Shown one piece after another: positions 26,423-35,910 of a stretch of 64,000 nt of DNA. The stretch comes from Rhodobacterales bacterium HKCCE2091. Its GTDB lineage: Bacteria; Pseudomonadota; Alphaproteobacteria; Rhodobacterales; Rhodobacteraceae. The notes beneath the pieces are model-generated. The model made no database searches and was not told where the DNA came from. It worked only from the letters and a program-made list of their open reading frames with translations. The DNA lies in assembly GCA_015689685.1 (NCBI GenBank), contig WVSL01000003.1, positions 124,001 to 188,000 of the forward strand, read 5' to 3'. The position numbers and the translations under genes are program-made. Within the stretch, counting starts at the first letter, position 1. Each line of letters starts with the position of its first letter.

Positions 26423-27904
26423 ATGACCGCGCCCTGCCCCGACCCGTTCAACCTTGCCAGCTATGTCCTCGACCGGGGGCGCGGGTCGCCCGACAAGGTC
26501 GCGCTGGCCGTGGTCGGACCGGCCCGGGCCGAGCGCTGGAGCTACGCCCGGCTGCGCGCCGCGGTGTTCGGGATGGCGGGCGGGCTGTCGGCGCGGCTGG
26601 CCCCCGGTTCGCGGATCATGCTCAGGCTCGGCAACACGCCGGATTTCCCGGTCGCGTTCCTCAGCGCCGTGGCCGCTGGCATGGTCCCGGTCCCGACATC
26701 GGCCGCGCTGACCGCGGCGGAGATCACGCGGCTGGCCGATGCGCTGCCGCCGGACCTGATCCTCGCGGGGCCCGGCATCGCCCTGCCCGACCGCGACGTG
26801 CCGGTGGTGACCGACCTTGCCGCGCTCATGGATCATGCGCCCGCCGACCCGGTGCCGGGCGATCCGGACAGGCTCGCCTACATCGTCTTCACCTCCGGGT
26901 CTTCGGGGCGGCCGCGCGCGGTCGGTCATGCCCATCGCGCGGTCTGGGCGCGCCGGATGATGTGGGATGGCTGGTACGGCCTGCGGGAGGACGACCGGCT
27001 GCTGCACGCGGGCGCGTTCAACTGGACCTTCACGCTCGGCACCGGGCTGATGGATCCCTGGGCCATCGGCGCCACCGCCCTGATCCCCGCCGAGGGCACG
27101 CCGGCGGAGCAGATACCGCTCCTGCTGAAGCGCCATGACGCGAGCGTTTTCGCCGCCGTTCCAGGCGTCTACAGGAAGATCCTGAAGTCCGGCACGCTGC
27201 TGTCGCTGCCGAAGCTGCGGCACGGGTTGTCGGCGGGCGAAACCCTGCCGCCCGCGATCCGGCAGGCCTGGCGCGACGCGACGGTAACCGACATCCACGA
27301 GGCGCTCGGGATGTCGGAATGTTCCACCTACATCTCGGGCAGCCCCGCGCGGCCGGCGCCGGAGGGCGCCTGCGGCTTTCCGCAGGACGGGCGCAGGGTG
27401 GCGGTGCTGGACGCGGACGGCGGCGTGCTGCCGGACGGCGAGACCGGGGCCCTGGCCATCCATCGTTCGGATCCGGGCCTGATGATCGGGTATCTCGACG
27501 GCGATGCCGCGCCGGAGCTCCCGCTGCAGGGCGACTGGTTCCTGACCGGCGACCGGGTGAGCCGGGGGACGGACGGGGCGATCCGCTACGGATCCCGCGA
27601 TGACGACCTGATGAACGCGGGCGGTTTCCGCACCGCCCCGCAGGAAGTCGAGGCGGCCTTCGCGGGCCTGCCCGGCCTGCATGACTGCGCCGCCTTCGCC
27701 GCCGATGTCGCGCCCGGCACGCGGATCGTGGCCCTGGCCTACGAGGGCGAGGCGGACGAAGCCGGTCTGTCGGCCCGTGCCGAAACGGCGCTCGCCGTCT
27801 ACAAGCGCCCGAGGGCCTACCTGCACCTGCACGCCCTGCCCCGCAGCGCCAACGGAAAGCTCGACCGCAAGCGCCTGCCCGAGATCTGGAAGGAACGCCA
27901 ATGA
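26423..27904 (+). CDS. AMP-forming acyl-CoA synthetase/ligase
   Basis: A 493-residue ANL-superfamily enzyme. The adenylation signatures are FTSGSSGRPRAVGHAH (A3 P-loop), EALGMSECSTYISG (A5), the FLTGDRVSRG hinge region and the C-terminal catalytic Lys in SANGKLDRKRLPE. Substrate is probably a short or aromatic carboxylate, converted to its CoA thioester through an acyl-AMP. First gene of a four-gene operon whose members overlap by 4 bp. A GTG at 26420 directly before the ATG is an alternative start. Confidence 0.88.
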   Translation: MTAPCPDPFNLASYVLDRGRGSPDKVALAVVGPARAERWSYARLRAAVFGMAGGLSARLAPGSRIMLRLGNTPDFPVAFLSAVAAGMVPVPTSAALTAAEITRLADALPPDLILAGPGIALPDRDVPVVTDLAALMDHAPADPVPGDPDRLAYIVFTSGSSGRPRAVGHAHRAVWARRMMWDGWYGLREDDRLLHAGAFNWTFTLGTGLMDPWAIGATALIPAEGTPAEQIPLLLKRHDASVFAAVPGVYRKILKSGTLLSLPKLRHGLSAGETLPPAIRQAWRDATVTDIHEALGMSECSTYISGSPARPAPEGACGFPQDGRRVAVLDADGGVLPDGETGALAIHRSDPGLMIGYLDGDAAPELPLQGDWFLTGDRVSRGTDGAIRYGSRDDDLMNAGGFRTAPQEVEAAFAGLPGLHDCAAFAADVAPGTRIVALAYEGEADEAGLSARAETALAVYKRPRAYLHLHALPRSANGKLDRKRLPEIWKERQ

Positions 27905-28548
27905 TCCGCCTCGACATCCTTTCCGACCCGATCTGCCCGTGGTGCTTCATCGGCTGGACCAATCTCGCCCGCGCGCTGGAAAAGCATCCCGACCATCCCT
28001 TCGCGATCGAGTGGCACCCGTTCCAGCTGAACCCAGACATGCCGCGCGAGGGGATGGACCGGAAATCCTACCTGGAGGCGAAGTTCGGCGGGACCGAGGG
28101 CGCGGCGGAGGTCTACGGGCGGATCGAGGAGCACGCCCACGCGGCCGGCGTCGAGATCCATTTCGACCGGATCGAGCGGACGCCGAACACTCTCGACGCG
28201 CACCGGCTGATCCACTGGGCCGGGCTCGAAGGCCGCCAGACCCCGGTGAAGGTCGCGCTGATGCGGGCCTATTTCCAGGGCGGTCGGGACATCGGGGATC
28301 ACGCGGTGCTGGCCGAGATCGCGGATGCCTGCGGGCTCGACCGGGTGATGATCGAGCGGCTCCTGTCGACCGATGCGGATATCGACGACATCCGTGCCCG
28401 CGATGCCCATGCCCGGGAACGCGGCGTGACCGGCGTGCCGACCTTCGTGATCGCGAACCAGCATGTCGTCGTGGGCGCGCAGCCGCCGGAGTTGTGGTCG
28501 AACGTCATCGGTGACCTCGCAAAGGCCGCGGCGGACGACGCCGGATGA
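27901..28548 (+). CDS. DsbA-family (FrnE-like) thioredoxin-fold oxidoreductase
   Basis: The 215-residue protein has no signal peptide. It starts LDILSDPICPWCFIGW with an active-site CPWC, then WHPFQLNPDMP and the C-terminal cis-Pro loop GVTGVPTFVI. This is the FrnE/2-hydroxychromene-2-carboxylate-isomerase-like branch of the DsbA family, cytoplasmic thiol-disulfide oxidoreductases linked to stress or polyketide pathways. Its start overlaps the ligase stop (ATGA), and its own stop overlaps the following gene. Confidence 0.9.
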   Translation: MIRLDILSDPICPWCFIGWTNLARALEKHPDHPFAIEWHPFQLNPDMPREGMDRKSYLEAKFGGTEGAAEVYGRIEEHAHAAGVEIHFDRIERTPNTLDAHRLIHWAGLEGRQTPVKVALMRAYFQGGRDIGDHAVLAEIADACGLDRVMIERLLSTDADIDDIRARDAHARERGVTGVPTFVIANQHVVVGAQPPELWSNVIGDLAKAAADDAG

Positions 28549-29096
28549 CCGGGGGCCTCGTCATCGGGCTCACCGCCACCGCCGCATGGGTCGCGATCCT
28601 GATGATTTCGCGGAACGGCACCGGGCCCTGGCCGCCCGAGCGGGGCGGCTGGTTCACCGCGGTCTATGCCTGGGGCCTGACCATCCTGATCTATGTCGGC
28701 CTGTTCCAGGCCTGGGCCGAAGACGCGAACGCCTTTGGCTGGCCCGGCTGGATCCGGTGGGGCGTCGGCGGTGCGCTGATGGCGGCGAGCTTCGGGTTGC
28801 AGGGATGGGGCACCGTCGACCTCGGGCTCAGGGGCACGAGCGGCTGGCCGGTGCCGCTGAGACAGACCGGCAGCTACGCGCTGGTGCGGCACCCGCAATA
28901 CCTCGGCCAGATGATCGGTTTCGCCGGCATGGCGCTGGCCGCCGCGAATGCCGCGGCGACGGTCATCGCGCTGGCCGCCGTCGCGCTCCTGATCCTCGGC
29001 TCGATGGTGGAGGACCGGTTCCTGTCCCGCCACCACGACGCCTTCGCCGCCTATGCACGGCACACGCCCTTCCTGATACCGGACCTGTACCGATGA
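28545..29096 (+). CDS. isoprenylcysteine methyltransferase-like (PEMT/ICMT family) membrane protein
   Basis: A 183-residue protein with about five hydrophobic helices. The family signature is near the C-terminus: GSYALVRHPQYLGQMIGF and VEDRFLSRHHDAFAAYARHTPFLIP, matching the RHPxY and E-x(n)-Y motifs of S-adenosylmethionine-dependent membrane methyltransferases such as ICMT and phospholipid methyltransferases. The bacterial substrate is unknown. Its reading frame overlaps both neighbours by 4 bp. Confidence 0.82.
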   Translation: MTGGLVIGLTATAAWVAILMISRNGTGPWPPERGGWFTAVYAWGLTILIYVGLFQAWAEDANAFGWPGWIRWGVGGALMAASFGLQGWGTVDLGLRGTSGWPVPLRQTGSYALVRHPQYLGQMIGFAGMALAAANAAATVIALAAVALLILGSMVEDRFLSRHHDAFAAYARHTPFLIPDLYR

Positions 29097-30316
29097 CCGA
29101 CGCCACCTCCCCCGCCCGTCCCGCGCTCGGCCGGACCGAGTTCATCGCGCTGATGGCGATGATGGTCGCGACCATCGCCTTTTCCGTCGACGCGATGCTG
29201 CCCGCCCTGCCCGAGATCGCCGACGAGCTGACGCCGGAGGCCCCGACGCTGGCGCAGTTCATCCTCACGAGCTTCATCCTCGGCATGGGGGTCGGCACGC
29301 TGATCGTCGGCCCGGCCTCGGACACGCTCGGGCGTAAGCCGGTGATCCTTGCCGGTGCGGCGCTCTATGTCGCGGGCGCGATCATGGCCTATTTCGCCCC
29401 GACGCTGGAACTGGTGATCGTCGCGCGCGTCCTGCAGGGGCTTGGCGCGTCAGGGCCGCGGGTGGTGTCGCTCGCGATGATCCGCGACCTCTACTCGGGC
29501 CGCCAGATGGCATCCATCGTGTCCTTCGTGATGCTGATCTTCACCCTCTTTCCGGCCGTCGCGCCGCTGATGGGCACCGCGATCATCGCCGGGCTCGGCT
29601 GGCGCGGCATCTTCCTCGCCTTCCTCCTGTTCTCGGTCGTGTCGGTGGCGTGGCTGATGATCCGCCAGCCCGAGACCCTGCCGCCCGCAGCGCGGCGCAA
29701 GCTGTCCGCCAGCGACCTGATGGCGGGCTTCGGCGAGGCGATCCGGCATCCGCAGATGTACCTGTCGATCATCGTGCAGGGCCTGATCTTCGGCGCGCTC
29801 TTCGGCACGATTTCCTCGATCCAGCAGGTCTTCGACATGACCTATGGCCGGGCCGAGGGCTTCCCCGTCTACTTCTTCGCCATCGCCGTCTGCGCAATGT
29901 GGGCCGCGCCGACCAACGCGAAGCTGGTGCTGAAACTCGGGATGCGGCCGATCATCCGGGCGGCGCTGGCCGCGCAGGTGGGCTTCGCGAGCCTGATGCT
30001 GGCGATCCTGCTGACCGGAATCCTCGGCGATGCCGAGTTCTGGGCCTATTTCGCCTGGTCGGTGACCTGCTTCGCGATGCTCGGCTTCACCATCGGCAAC
30101 CTCAACGCGCTGGCGCTTGAGCCACTCGGGCATATCGCGGGCATGGCCTCGGCGCTGATGGGGGCGGTGGCGACGGTAGCGGGTGCGGTGATCGGCGGCA
30201 CGATCGGGCAGCTCTATGACGGAACGGTGGTCCCGCTCGCGGCATCGGTGCTGGTGCTGTGCGCCGCGGCGTGGCTGTTCATGCGGCGGATGCCGCGAGA
30301 GGCGTCCGACAGGTAG
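29093..30316 (+). CDS. Bcr/CflA-type multidrug efflux MFS transporter
   Basis: A 407-residue membrane protein with 12 predicted helices. The subfamily start (FIALMAMMVATIAFSVDAMLPALPEIADEL), the loop 2-3 motif GPASDTLGRKPVILAG and RVLQGLGASGPRVVSLAMIRDLYSGRQMA identify Bcr/CflA drug:proton antiporters. Last gene of the ligase-FrnE-ICMT-MFS operon, so it may export the product or a toxic by-product of that pathway. Convergent with mfd; no terminator is obvious in the 83-bp gap. Confidence 0.9.
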   Translation: MTDATSPARPALGRTEFIALMAMMVATIAFSVDAMLPALPEIADELTPEAPTLAQFILTSFILGMGVGTLIVGPASDTLGRKPVILAGAALYVAGAIMAYFAPTLELVIVARVLQGLGASGPRVVSLAMIRDLYSGRQMASIVSFVMLIFTLFPAVAPLMGTAIIAGLGWRGIFLAFLLFSVVSVAWLMIRQPETLPPAARRKLSASDLMAGFGEAIRHPQMYLSIIVQGLIFGALFGTISSIQQVFDMTYGRAEGFPVYFFAIAVCAMWAAPTNAKLVLKLGMRPIIRAALAAQVGFASLMLAILLTGILGDAEFWAYFAWSVTCFAMLGFTIGNLNALALEPLGHIAGMASALMGAVATVAGAVIGGTIGQLYDGTVVPLAASVLVLCAAAWLFMRRMPREASDR

Positions 30317-30399
30317 AGGGCGCTGTCGCCGGCTGGATCAGCCCGGATGGGTGACCGCCCGCGCTTGGCAACACGCGGTCGTGCCAGCAGACCGGCCCG

Positions 30400-33300
30400 C
30401 TACGCCGCCTTCTCCGCCAGGTCGCGCGCGACGGCGAAGGCGCCCCTGATCTTGTCCGCCTCCTTCGCCCAGTCGCGGCGCACCACGATCTTGTTGTCGC
30501 GGATCTTCGCGAGCCCGTTCTGGGCCTGCACGAATTCCACCAGCCCGGCGGGGTTGGCGAACTTGTCGTTGTGGAACTGGATCGTCGCGCCTTTCGGCCC
30601 CGCATCCATCCGCGCGATCCCGGCGCGCTTGCACATCGCCTTGATCCGGACGACGAGCATCAGCGTGTTGACCTCCTTCGGCAGCTTGCCGAACCGGTCG
30701 ATCAGCTCCGCAGCGAAGCCTTCCAGCTCCACCTTCGTCGTCAGTTGCGACAGGCGCCGGTATAGGCCGAGCCGCACGTCGAGATCGGGGACGTAATCCT
30801 CCGGGATCAGGACCGGAACGCCAAGGTTGATCGTCGGCGCCCACTGGCCGTCGTCGTCCGTCAGACCCTCGGCCGCGCCGGACCGGATCGCGGCGATCGC
30901 CTCCTCCAGCATCGATTGGTAAAGCTCGAACCCGACCTCGCGGACATGGCCCGACTGTTCCTCGCCCACGATGTTGCCGGCACCGCGGATGTCGAGATCT
31001 TGGCTCGCGATTGTGAACCCGGCACCGAGGCTGTCGAGCGAGCCGAGCACCCGCAGCCGCTTCTCCGCCGCCGGGGTCAGCTTCTGGCGCGGCTTCGTCG
31101 TCAGGTAGGCATAGGCGCGGGTCTTGGCGCGGCCCACGCGGCCCCGGATCTGGTAGAGCTGCGCCAGCCCGAACATGTCGGCGCGGTGGATGACCATCGT
31201 GTTCGCCGTCGGGATGTCGATGCCTGACTCGACGATGGTGGTTGCCAGCAGCACGTCGTACTTGCCGTCGTAGAAAGCGTTCATGCGGTCGTCGAGTTCA
31301 CCCGCCGCCATCTGCCCGTGCGCGGTGACCACCGAGACCTCGGGGACGTGATCGCGCAGGAACTCCTCCATCTCCGGCATGTCCTGGATGCGCGGGACGA
31401 CGATGAAGCTCTGCCCGCCGCGATAGTGTTCGCGCAACAGCGCCTCGCGGATCGTGACCGGGTCGAACTCCGAGACGTAAGTGCGGATCGCGAGCCGGTC
31501 GACGGGGGGCGTGCCGATCAGGCTCAGGTCGCGGACCCCCGACAGCGACATCTGCAAGGTGCGCGGGATCGGCGTGGCCGACAGGGTCAGGACGTGAACC
31601 TCCGACCGCATCTCCTTCAGCCGTTCCTTGTGGGTCACGCCGAAGCGCTGTTCCTCGTCGATGACGAGAAGGCCGAGGTTCCTGAACCGGATGCCCTTGG
31701 CGAGCAGGGCGTGGGTGCCGATCACGATGTCGACGGATCCGTCGGCCATGCCCTTCTTCGTCTCGGCGGCCTCGCGCGCGGGCACGAAGCGGGACAGTTG
31801 CCGCACGGTGACCGGGAAGCCGCGGAACCGTTCCGCGAAGGTCTGGGCGTGCTGGCGGCTCAGCAGCGTCGTCGGCGCGACAACCGCCACCTGCTGGCCC
31901 GACGCCGCCGCGACGAAGGCCGCGCGCATCGCCACCTCGGTCTTGCCGAACCCCACGTCGCCCACCACCAGCCGGTCCATCGGGCGGCCGCGCGACAGGT
32001 CCTCCAGCACGTCCTCGATGGCCGACAGCTGGTCGTCGGTTTCCTCGTAGGGGAAGCGGGCGGCGAAGGCTTCCCACATCTCGCCCGGCGGCTCCAGAAC
32101 GGGCGCGTGGCGCAATTCCCGTTCCGCCGCGATCCGGATCAGCCTGTCCGCGATCTCGCGGATCCGCTGCTTCAGCTTCGCCTTCTTGGCCTGCCACGCC
32201 CCGCCGCCGAGCCGGTCGAGAAGGCCTTCCTCGTGGCCGTAGCGGGACAGGAGCTCGATGTTCTCCACCGGCAGGAACAGCCGGTCGCCGCCGGCGTATT
32301 CCAGCGCGATGCATTCGTGCGGCGCGCCCATCGCGGTGACGGTTTCCAGCCCGTTGTAGCGCCCCACGCCGTGATCGACATGGACGACGAGATCGCCGGG
32401 GCTGAGGCTCTGTGCCTCGGTCAGGTAGTTCTCCGCTCGGCGCGTGCGGCGCTTGGGCCGGATCAGCCGGTCGCCGAGCACGTCCTGTTCGGAAATCACC
32501 GTCAGCCCGCCGCCGGTGAACCCCTCCTCCAGCGGCCAGACGGCGAGGTTGACGCTGCCCTGCCCCCTGATCCCGCGCGCGTCGTCGATCAGCGCGGGCG
32601 CGGCCAGCCCCTCGTCCTCCAGGAGCCCCGCGAGACGTTCCCGCGCGCCCTCCGACCACGACGCGACCACCACCGCGTCGGATTTCGCGCGCGCCTGAAC
32701 GTGATCCTTCAACGCCCCGAAAAGGCTGAGAGATTCCTGCTGTCGTTCCGGCGCGAAGTTGCGCCCGACCCGCCCGCCCGCATCGATCGCGCCCGGCCCC
32801 GACGCCTGCGGCAGGGGCGAGAAGGACAGGACGCGCCGTTCCGCCACCGCCGCGGCCCAGGCGGCCTCGTCGAGGTAGAGCGCGCCCGGCGGCACCGGCT
32901 TGTAGACTGATTCCATCCGCCCCTTCTGGGTCATCGCGGTGTGACGCGCGTCGTACTGGTCCTCGATCTGTTCCCACCGCGCCTGCCGCTGCGCCGCGTT
33001 CTGCGCGTCGAGCGTGACCGAGGCGCCCGGGAGGTGGTCGAACAGCGTTTCGAGCCGGTCGTGGAAGAACGGCAGCCAGTGTTCCATGCCCGCGTGTTTC
33101 CGGCCCGCGCTGACCGCCTCGTAGAGCGGGTCATCGGTGCCTGCCGCGCCGAACTCGATCCGGTAGTTCTGGCGGAAGCGCGTGATCGCGGCCTCGTCCA
33201 GAACGATTTCTGACATCGGTGCGAGCTCGACCCGTTGCAGGGTCTCGGTGGTGCGCTGGCTGCCGGGGTCGAACCGCCGCGCGCCGTCCAGGACGTCGCC

Positions 33301-33840
33301 GAAGAGATCGAGCCGCACCGGCGTCTCCTCCCCCGGCGGCCAGACGTCGATGATGCCGCCGCGCACGGCGTAGTCGCCGGGCTCGGTCACGGTGGGGGCG
33401 TGGCTGTAGCCCATGCGGACGAGGAAGGCCCGGAGCGCCTCGTCGTCGATCCGCCCGCCGACGACCGCGGCGAAGGACGCATCGGCGAGCATCGCCCGCG
33501 GCGGCACGTATTGCATCGCCGCCGACAGCGTGGTGAGCAGGACGAAGCGGCCGGTGAGCCCGCCTGCGAGCGCCGCCAGCGTCGCCATGCGCGACGCCGA
33601 GATGGCGGCGTTGGGCGACATGCGGTCGTAGGGCAGGCAGTCCCACCCGGGGAAGGTCAGGACCGGAACGGCGGGGTCGAAGAAGCGGAGCGCGGCCTCC
33701 ATCGCCGCCATCCGCTTGTCGTCGCGGGCGACGTGGATCACCGGGCCGCCGGCCTTCGCGACCTCGTCCAGCACGAGCTTCGCGTCGAAGCCCTCGGGGG
33801 CGCCGCCGACGGCGATGTGGCGCGGATCGCTGGCGTTCAT
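30400..33840 (-). CDS. mfd: transcription-repair coupling factor
   Basis: A 1146-residue protein, full length for the family. Mfd frees RNA polymerase stalled at lesions and recruits UvrA. In order: UvrB-homology region (DCLPYDRMSPN), RNA-polymerase-interacting CarD-like/tudor domain (LVVHVDHGVGRYNGLE), and the translocase with Walker A GDVGFGKTEVAMRAAF, DEEQRFG box, SATPIPRTLQMSL and IRGRVGR. The C-terminal autoinhibitory UvrA-binding domain (TRCF) follows. The start ATG is at 33840. Confidence 0.98.
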   Translation of the reverse strand: MNASDPRHIAVGGAPEGFDAKLVLDEVAKAGGPVIHVARDDKRMAAMEAALRFFDPAVPVLTFPGWDCLPYDRMSPNAAISASRMATLAALAGGLTGRFVLLTTLSAAMQYVPPRAMLADASFAAVVGGRIDDEALRAFLVRMGYSHAPTVTEPGDYAVRGGIIDVWPPGEETPVRLDLFGDVLDGARRFDPGSQRTTETLQRVELAPMSEIVLDEAAITRFRQNYRIEFGAAGTDDPLYEAVSAGRKHAGMEHWLPFFHDRLETLFDHLPGASVTLDAQNAAQRQARWEQIEDQYDARHTAMTQKGRMESVYKPVPPGALYLDEAAWAAAVAERRVLSFSPLPQASGPGAIDAGGRVGRNFAPERQQESLSLFGALKDHVQARAKSDAVVVASWSEGARERLAGLLEDEGLAAPALIDDARGIRGQGSVNLAVWPLEEGFTGGGLTVISEQDVLGDRLIRPKRRTRRAENYLTEAQSLSPGDLVVHVDHGVGRYNGLETVTAMGAPHECIALEYAGGDRLFLPVENIELLSRYGHEEGLLDRLGGGAWQAKKAKLKQRIREIADRLIRIAAERELRHAPVLEPPGEMWEAFAARFPYEETDDQLSAIEDVLEDLSRGRPMDRLVVGDVGFGKTEVAMRAAFVAAASGQQVAVVAPTTLLSRQHAQTFAERFRGFPVTVRQLSRFVPAREAAETKKGMADGSVDIVIGTHALLAKGIRFRNLGLLVIDEEQRFGVTHKERLKEMRSEVHVLTLSATPIPRTLQMSLSGVRDLSLIGTPPVDRLAIRTYVSEFDPVTIREALLREHYRGGQSFIVVPRIQDMPEMEEFLRDHVPEVSVVTAHGQMAAGELDDRMNAFYDGKYDVLLATTIVESGIDIPTANTMVIHRADMFGLAQLYQIRGRVGRAKTRAYAYLTTKPRQKLTPAAEKRLRVLGSLDSLGAGFTIASQDLDIRGAGNIVGEEQSGHVREVGFELYQSMLEEAIAAIRSGAAEGLTDDDGQWAPTINLGVPVLIPEDYVPDLDVRLGLYRRLSQLTTKVELEGFAAELIDRFGKLPKEVNTLMLVVRIKAMCKRAGIARMDAGPKGATIQFHNDKFANPAGLVEFVQAQNGLAKIRDNKIVVRRDWAKEADKIRGAFAVARDLAEKAA

Positions 33841-33859
33841 TCCGGGTCCTCCCGCCGCC

Positions 33860-34393
33860 TCACGGCATGCGGATCAGCGGGTCGACCGTCACGTTGACGT
33901 ACATGCCCCAGAAGGCGGTGATGAAGATGAACACGATGCCGAGCAGCTGGACCCCGAGCCGGTGGAACCTGAGCGCACCCGCGACATCGGCGAAGCCGTT
34001 CGCGGTCAACACCCGCGCGGTCCGCACCGACCAGACGCCGATCAGGACCATGGGGAAGGCGAGCAGGAACGTCGCCTGACAGAACTCGCTGCCGTAGACC
34101 CACCCGAGCACGAGGAGCCCGGTCAGCAGGAAGGCGGTGATCGCGGTGATCAGGATGCCCGAGGCCTCGGCCAGAGAAAGGACGCGGTTGGCGTTCACCT
34201 CGGCCAGGATCTGCAGGTCGCGGGCCGATTGCTCGTGGCCGCGGCGGGCCCGCACCACCAGGTCGAACGGCACGCCGAGACACCAGTGGCTGAACGTCGA
34301 CCACAACACGGCCAGCACGATCCAGTACCACAGGTTCGAGAAGGAACGCAGGTCGATGACCTCCCGCGCCCGTTCAAGAATGGCTAAGTCCAA
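33860..34393 (-). CDS. conserved four-helix membrane protein, TTG start
   Basis: A 177-residue protein beginning with a TTG codon at 34393 (MDLAILERAREVIDLRSFSNLWYW) preceded by GAAAGGG. Hydrophobic segments are near residues 22-42, 75-97, 102-120 and 147-168, with a charged segment (RARRGHEQSARDLQILAEV) after the first. Relatives in Rhodobacteraceae are sometimes labelled as a SufBCD component, which nothing in the sequence supports. Divergent from hemB. No function can be given. Confidence 0.75.
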   Translation of the reverse strand: MDLAILERAREVIDLRSFSNLWYWIVLAVLWSTFSHWCLGVPFDLVVRARRGHEQSARDLQILAEVNANRVLSLAEASGILITAITAFLLTGLLVLGWVYGSEFCQATFLLAFPMVLIGVWSVRTARVLTANGFADVAGALRFHRLGVQLLGIVFIFITAFWGMYVNVTVDPLIRMP

Positions 34394-34539
34394 GTCGGGC
34401 CCTTTCTCATGTCCCGGGGTCTTGTAGTCGCCCCCTTCCGGGGTTTCCAGAGCCCAGAGGGCACTTGTCCTGGCGCGGGGGCTGTGCCACGCCTGACCTG
34501 TTGCCGAAACGACAAACCGCCCGCCGAGAGAGCCCGCGC

Positions 34540-35532
34540 ATGATCCGTGCCCCCTACCCGACCGCCCGTTTCCGCCGCACCCGGTCCTCGGCCCCGCTGC
34601 GGGCGCTGGTGCGGGAACACGAACTGTCGGTGAACGACCTGATCTGGCCGGTCTTCGTCTGCGAGGGCCGGAACGAGCGGCAGGCCGTCGCCTCCATGCC
34701 GGGGGTGGAGCGGCGCTCGGTCGACCTGATCGTCGCGGTCGCGCGGGAGGCCGCGGAGCTCGGCATTCCCGCGATCTGCCTGTTCCCGAACACCGACGCG
34801 TCTTTGAAGACCGAGGCCTGCGAGGAGGCGTGGAACCCCGACAACCTGACCAACCGCGCGATCCGCGCGATCCGGGACGCGGGCGTCGAGATCGCGGTGA
34901 TGACCGACATCGCGCTCGATCCCTACAACGCGCTCGGCCATGACGGCATCGTGCGCGACGGCCGGATCGTGAACGACGAGACGGTGGAGGCGCTAGTGCG
35001 GATGGCGCTGGCCCAGGCCCGCGCCGGGGCCGACATCCTCGGGCCGTCGGACATGATGGACGGCCGCATCGGCGCGATCCGGGCGGCGCTGGAGGCCGAC
35101 GGCCACCAGGACGTCGCGATCATGTCCTACGCCGCGAAGTTCGCCTCGGCCTTCTACGGTCCGTTCCGCGATGCCGTCGGCGCCTCGGGCGCGCTGAAGG
35201 GCGACAAGAAGACCTACCAGATCGACCCGGCGAACCGGAACGAGGCGCTGGCCTGCGTCGGCCGCGACCTGTCCGAGGGCGCCGACATGGTGATGGTGAA
35301 GCCCGGCCTGCCCTATCTCGACATCGCGCGAGCGGTGAAGGACTGCTTCGGCGCGCCGACCTACGCCTACCAGGTGTCCGGCGAGTACGCGATGATCGAG
35401 GCCGCGGCGGCGAACGGCTGGATCGACGGCGAGCGGGTGATGATCGAGAGCCTGGTCGCGTTCCGGCGCGCCGGATGCGACGGCGTCCTGACCTACTTCG
35501 CGCCGCGGGTCGCACGGGCGCTGGCGGGCTAG
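34540..35532 (+). CDS. hemB: delta-aminolevulinic acid dehydratase (porphobilinogen synthase)
   Basis: The 330-residue enzyme condenses two aminolevulinates to porphobilinogen. The two Schiff-base Lys motifs are SYAAKFASAFYGPFRDA and MVMVKPGLPYLD. The zinc-ligand Cys cluster of other HemBs is replaced by DIALDPYNALGHDG, marking the magnesium-dependent type common in alphaproteobacteria. The start ATG 34540 is preferred over an upstream extension without a ribosome binding site. Confidence 0.97.
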   Translation: MIRAPYPTARFRRTRSSAPLRALVREHELSVNDLIWPVFVCEGRNERQAVASMPGVERRSVDLIVAVAREAAELGIPAICLFPNTDASLKTEACEEAWNPDNLTNRAIRAIRDAGVEIAVMTDIALDPYNALGHDGIVRDGRIVNDETVEALVRMALAQARAGADILGPSDMMDGRIGAIRAALEADGHQDVAIMSYAAKFASAFYGPFRDAVGASGALKGDKKTYQIDPANRNEALACVGRDLSEGADMVMVKPGLPYLDIARAVKDCFGAPTYAYQVSGEYAMIEAAAANGWIDGERVMIESLVAFRRAGCDGVLTYFAPRVARALAG

Positions 35533-35601
35533 GCGCGCCGCCTCGCCTCCCCGCGAGGGGGAGGGCTCGGCGGCGCAGCGATCCGCAGGCGCGGATCGCG
35601 T

Positions 35602-35662
35602 GGGGGCGCTGCCCCCCGATGCCTGCGGCATCTCCCCCCGAGGTATTTGCGCAGGCAAAGAG
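35602..35662 (+). repeat. dispersed intergenic repeat, type 2, copy D1
   Basis: Hairpin 1 is GGGGGC / GCCCCC (35602-35607 / 35611-35616) with loop GCT, and hairpin 2 is GATGCC / GGCATC (35618-35623 / 35627-35632). TCCCCCCGAGGTATTT and GCGCAGGCAAAGAG follow to 35662. Upstream are GCGATCCGC / GCGGATCGC (about 35578-35599) and a CCTCCCCGCGAGGGGGAGG hairpin. It occupies the 378-bp gap after hemB together with the convergent copy D2. Confidence 0.7.
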
Positions 35663-35672
35663 ACCCATCGGG

Positions 35673-35704
35673 CTTCTTCATCCCAGAAATATTCCCCGCC
35701 GGAG
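35673..35704 (-). repeat. dispersed intergenic repeat, type 2, convergent copy D2
   Basis: On the minus strand it reads CTCCGGCGGGGAATATTT, then CTGGGATGAAGAAG, the same core and tail as copy E. It faces copy D1 across about 10 bp. Farther out on its own strand lie CGCCGCG..CGCGGCG and CTCCCCCGCGAGGGGGAGG-like hairpins, mirroring those beside D1. The rest of the gap to 35911 has a GGCGGAT / ATCCGCC inverted repeat (35815-35838) and the AGGAGG site of the next gene. Confidence 0.55.
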
Positions 35705-35910
35705 GCACGCCGCGGAACGCGGCGCGGGTCGAGGAGGCCTCCCCCTCGCGGGGGAGCCGACGAGACCCGATCCCTAGCGGTGCAGCCAGATCGTCCCTCA
35801 CAATCTTGTGGATTGGCGGATGACAAAGCTTATCCGCCGCTGTAAGCTTCGCGGCGAACCGGACCCAGAGATCCGGGTAGTCCAGAGGCATCATCCGGCA
35901 GGAGGTCCCG

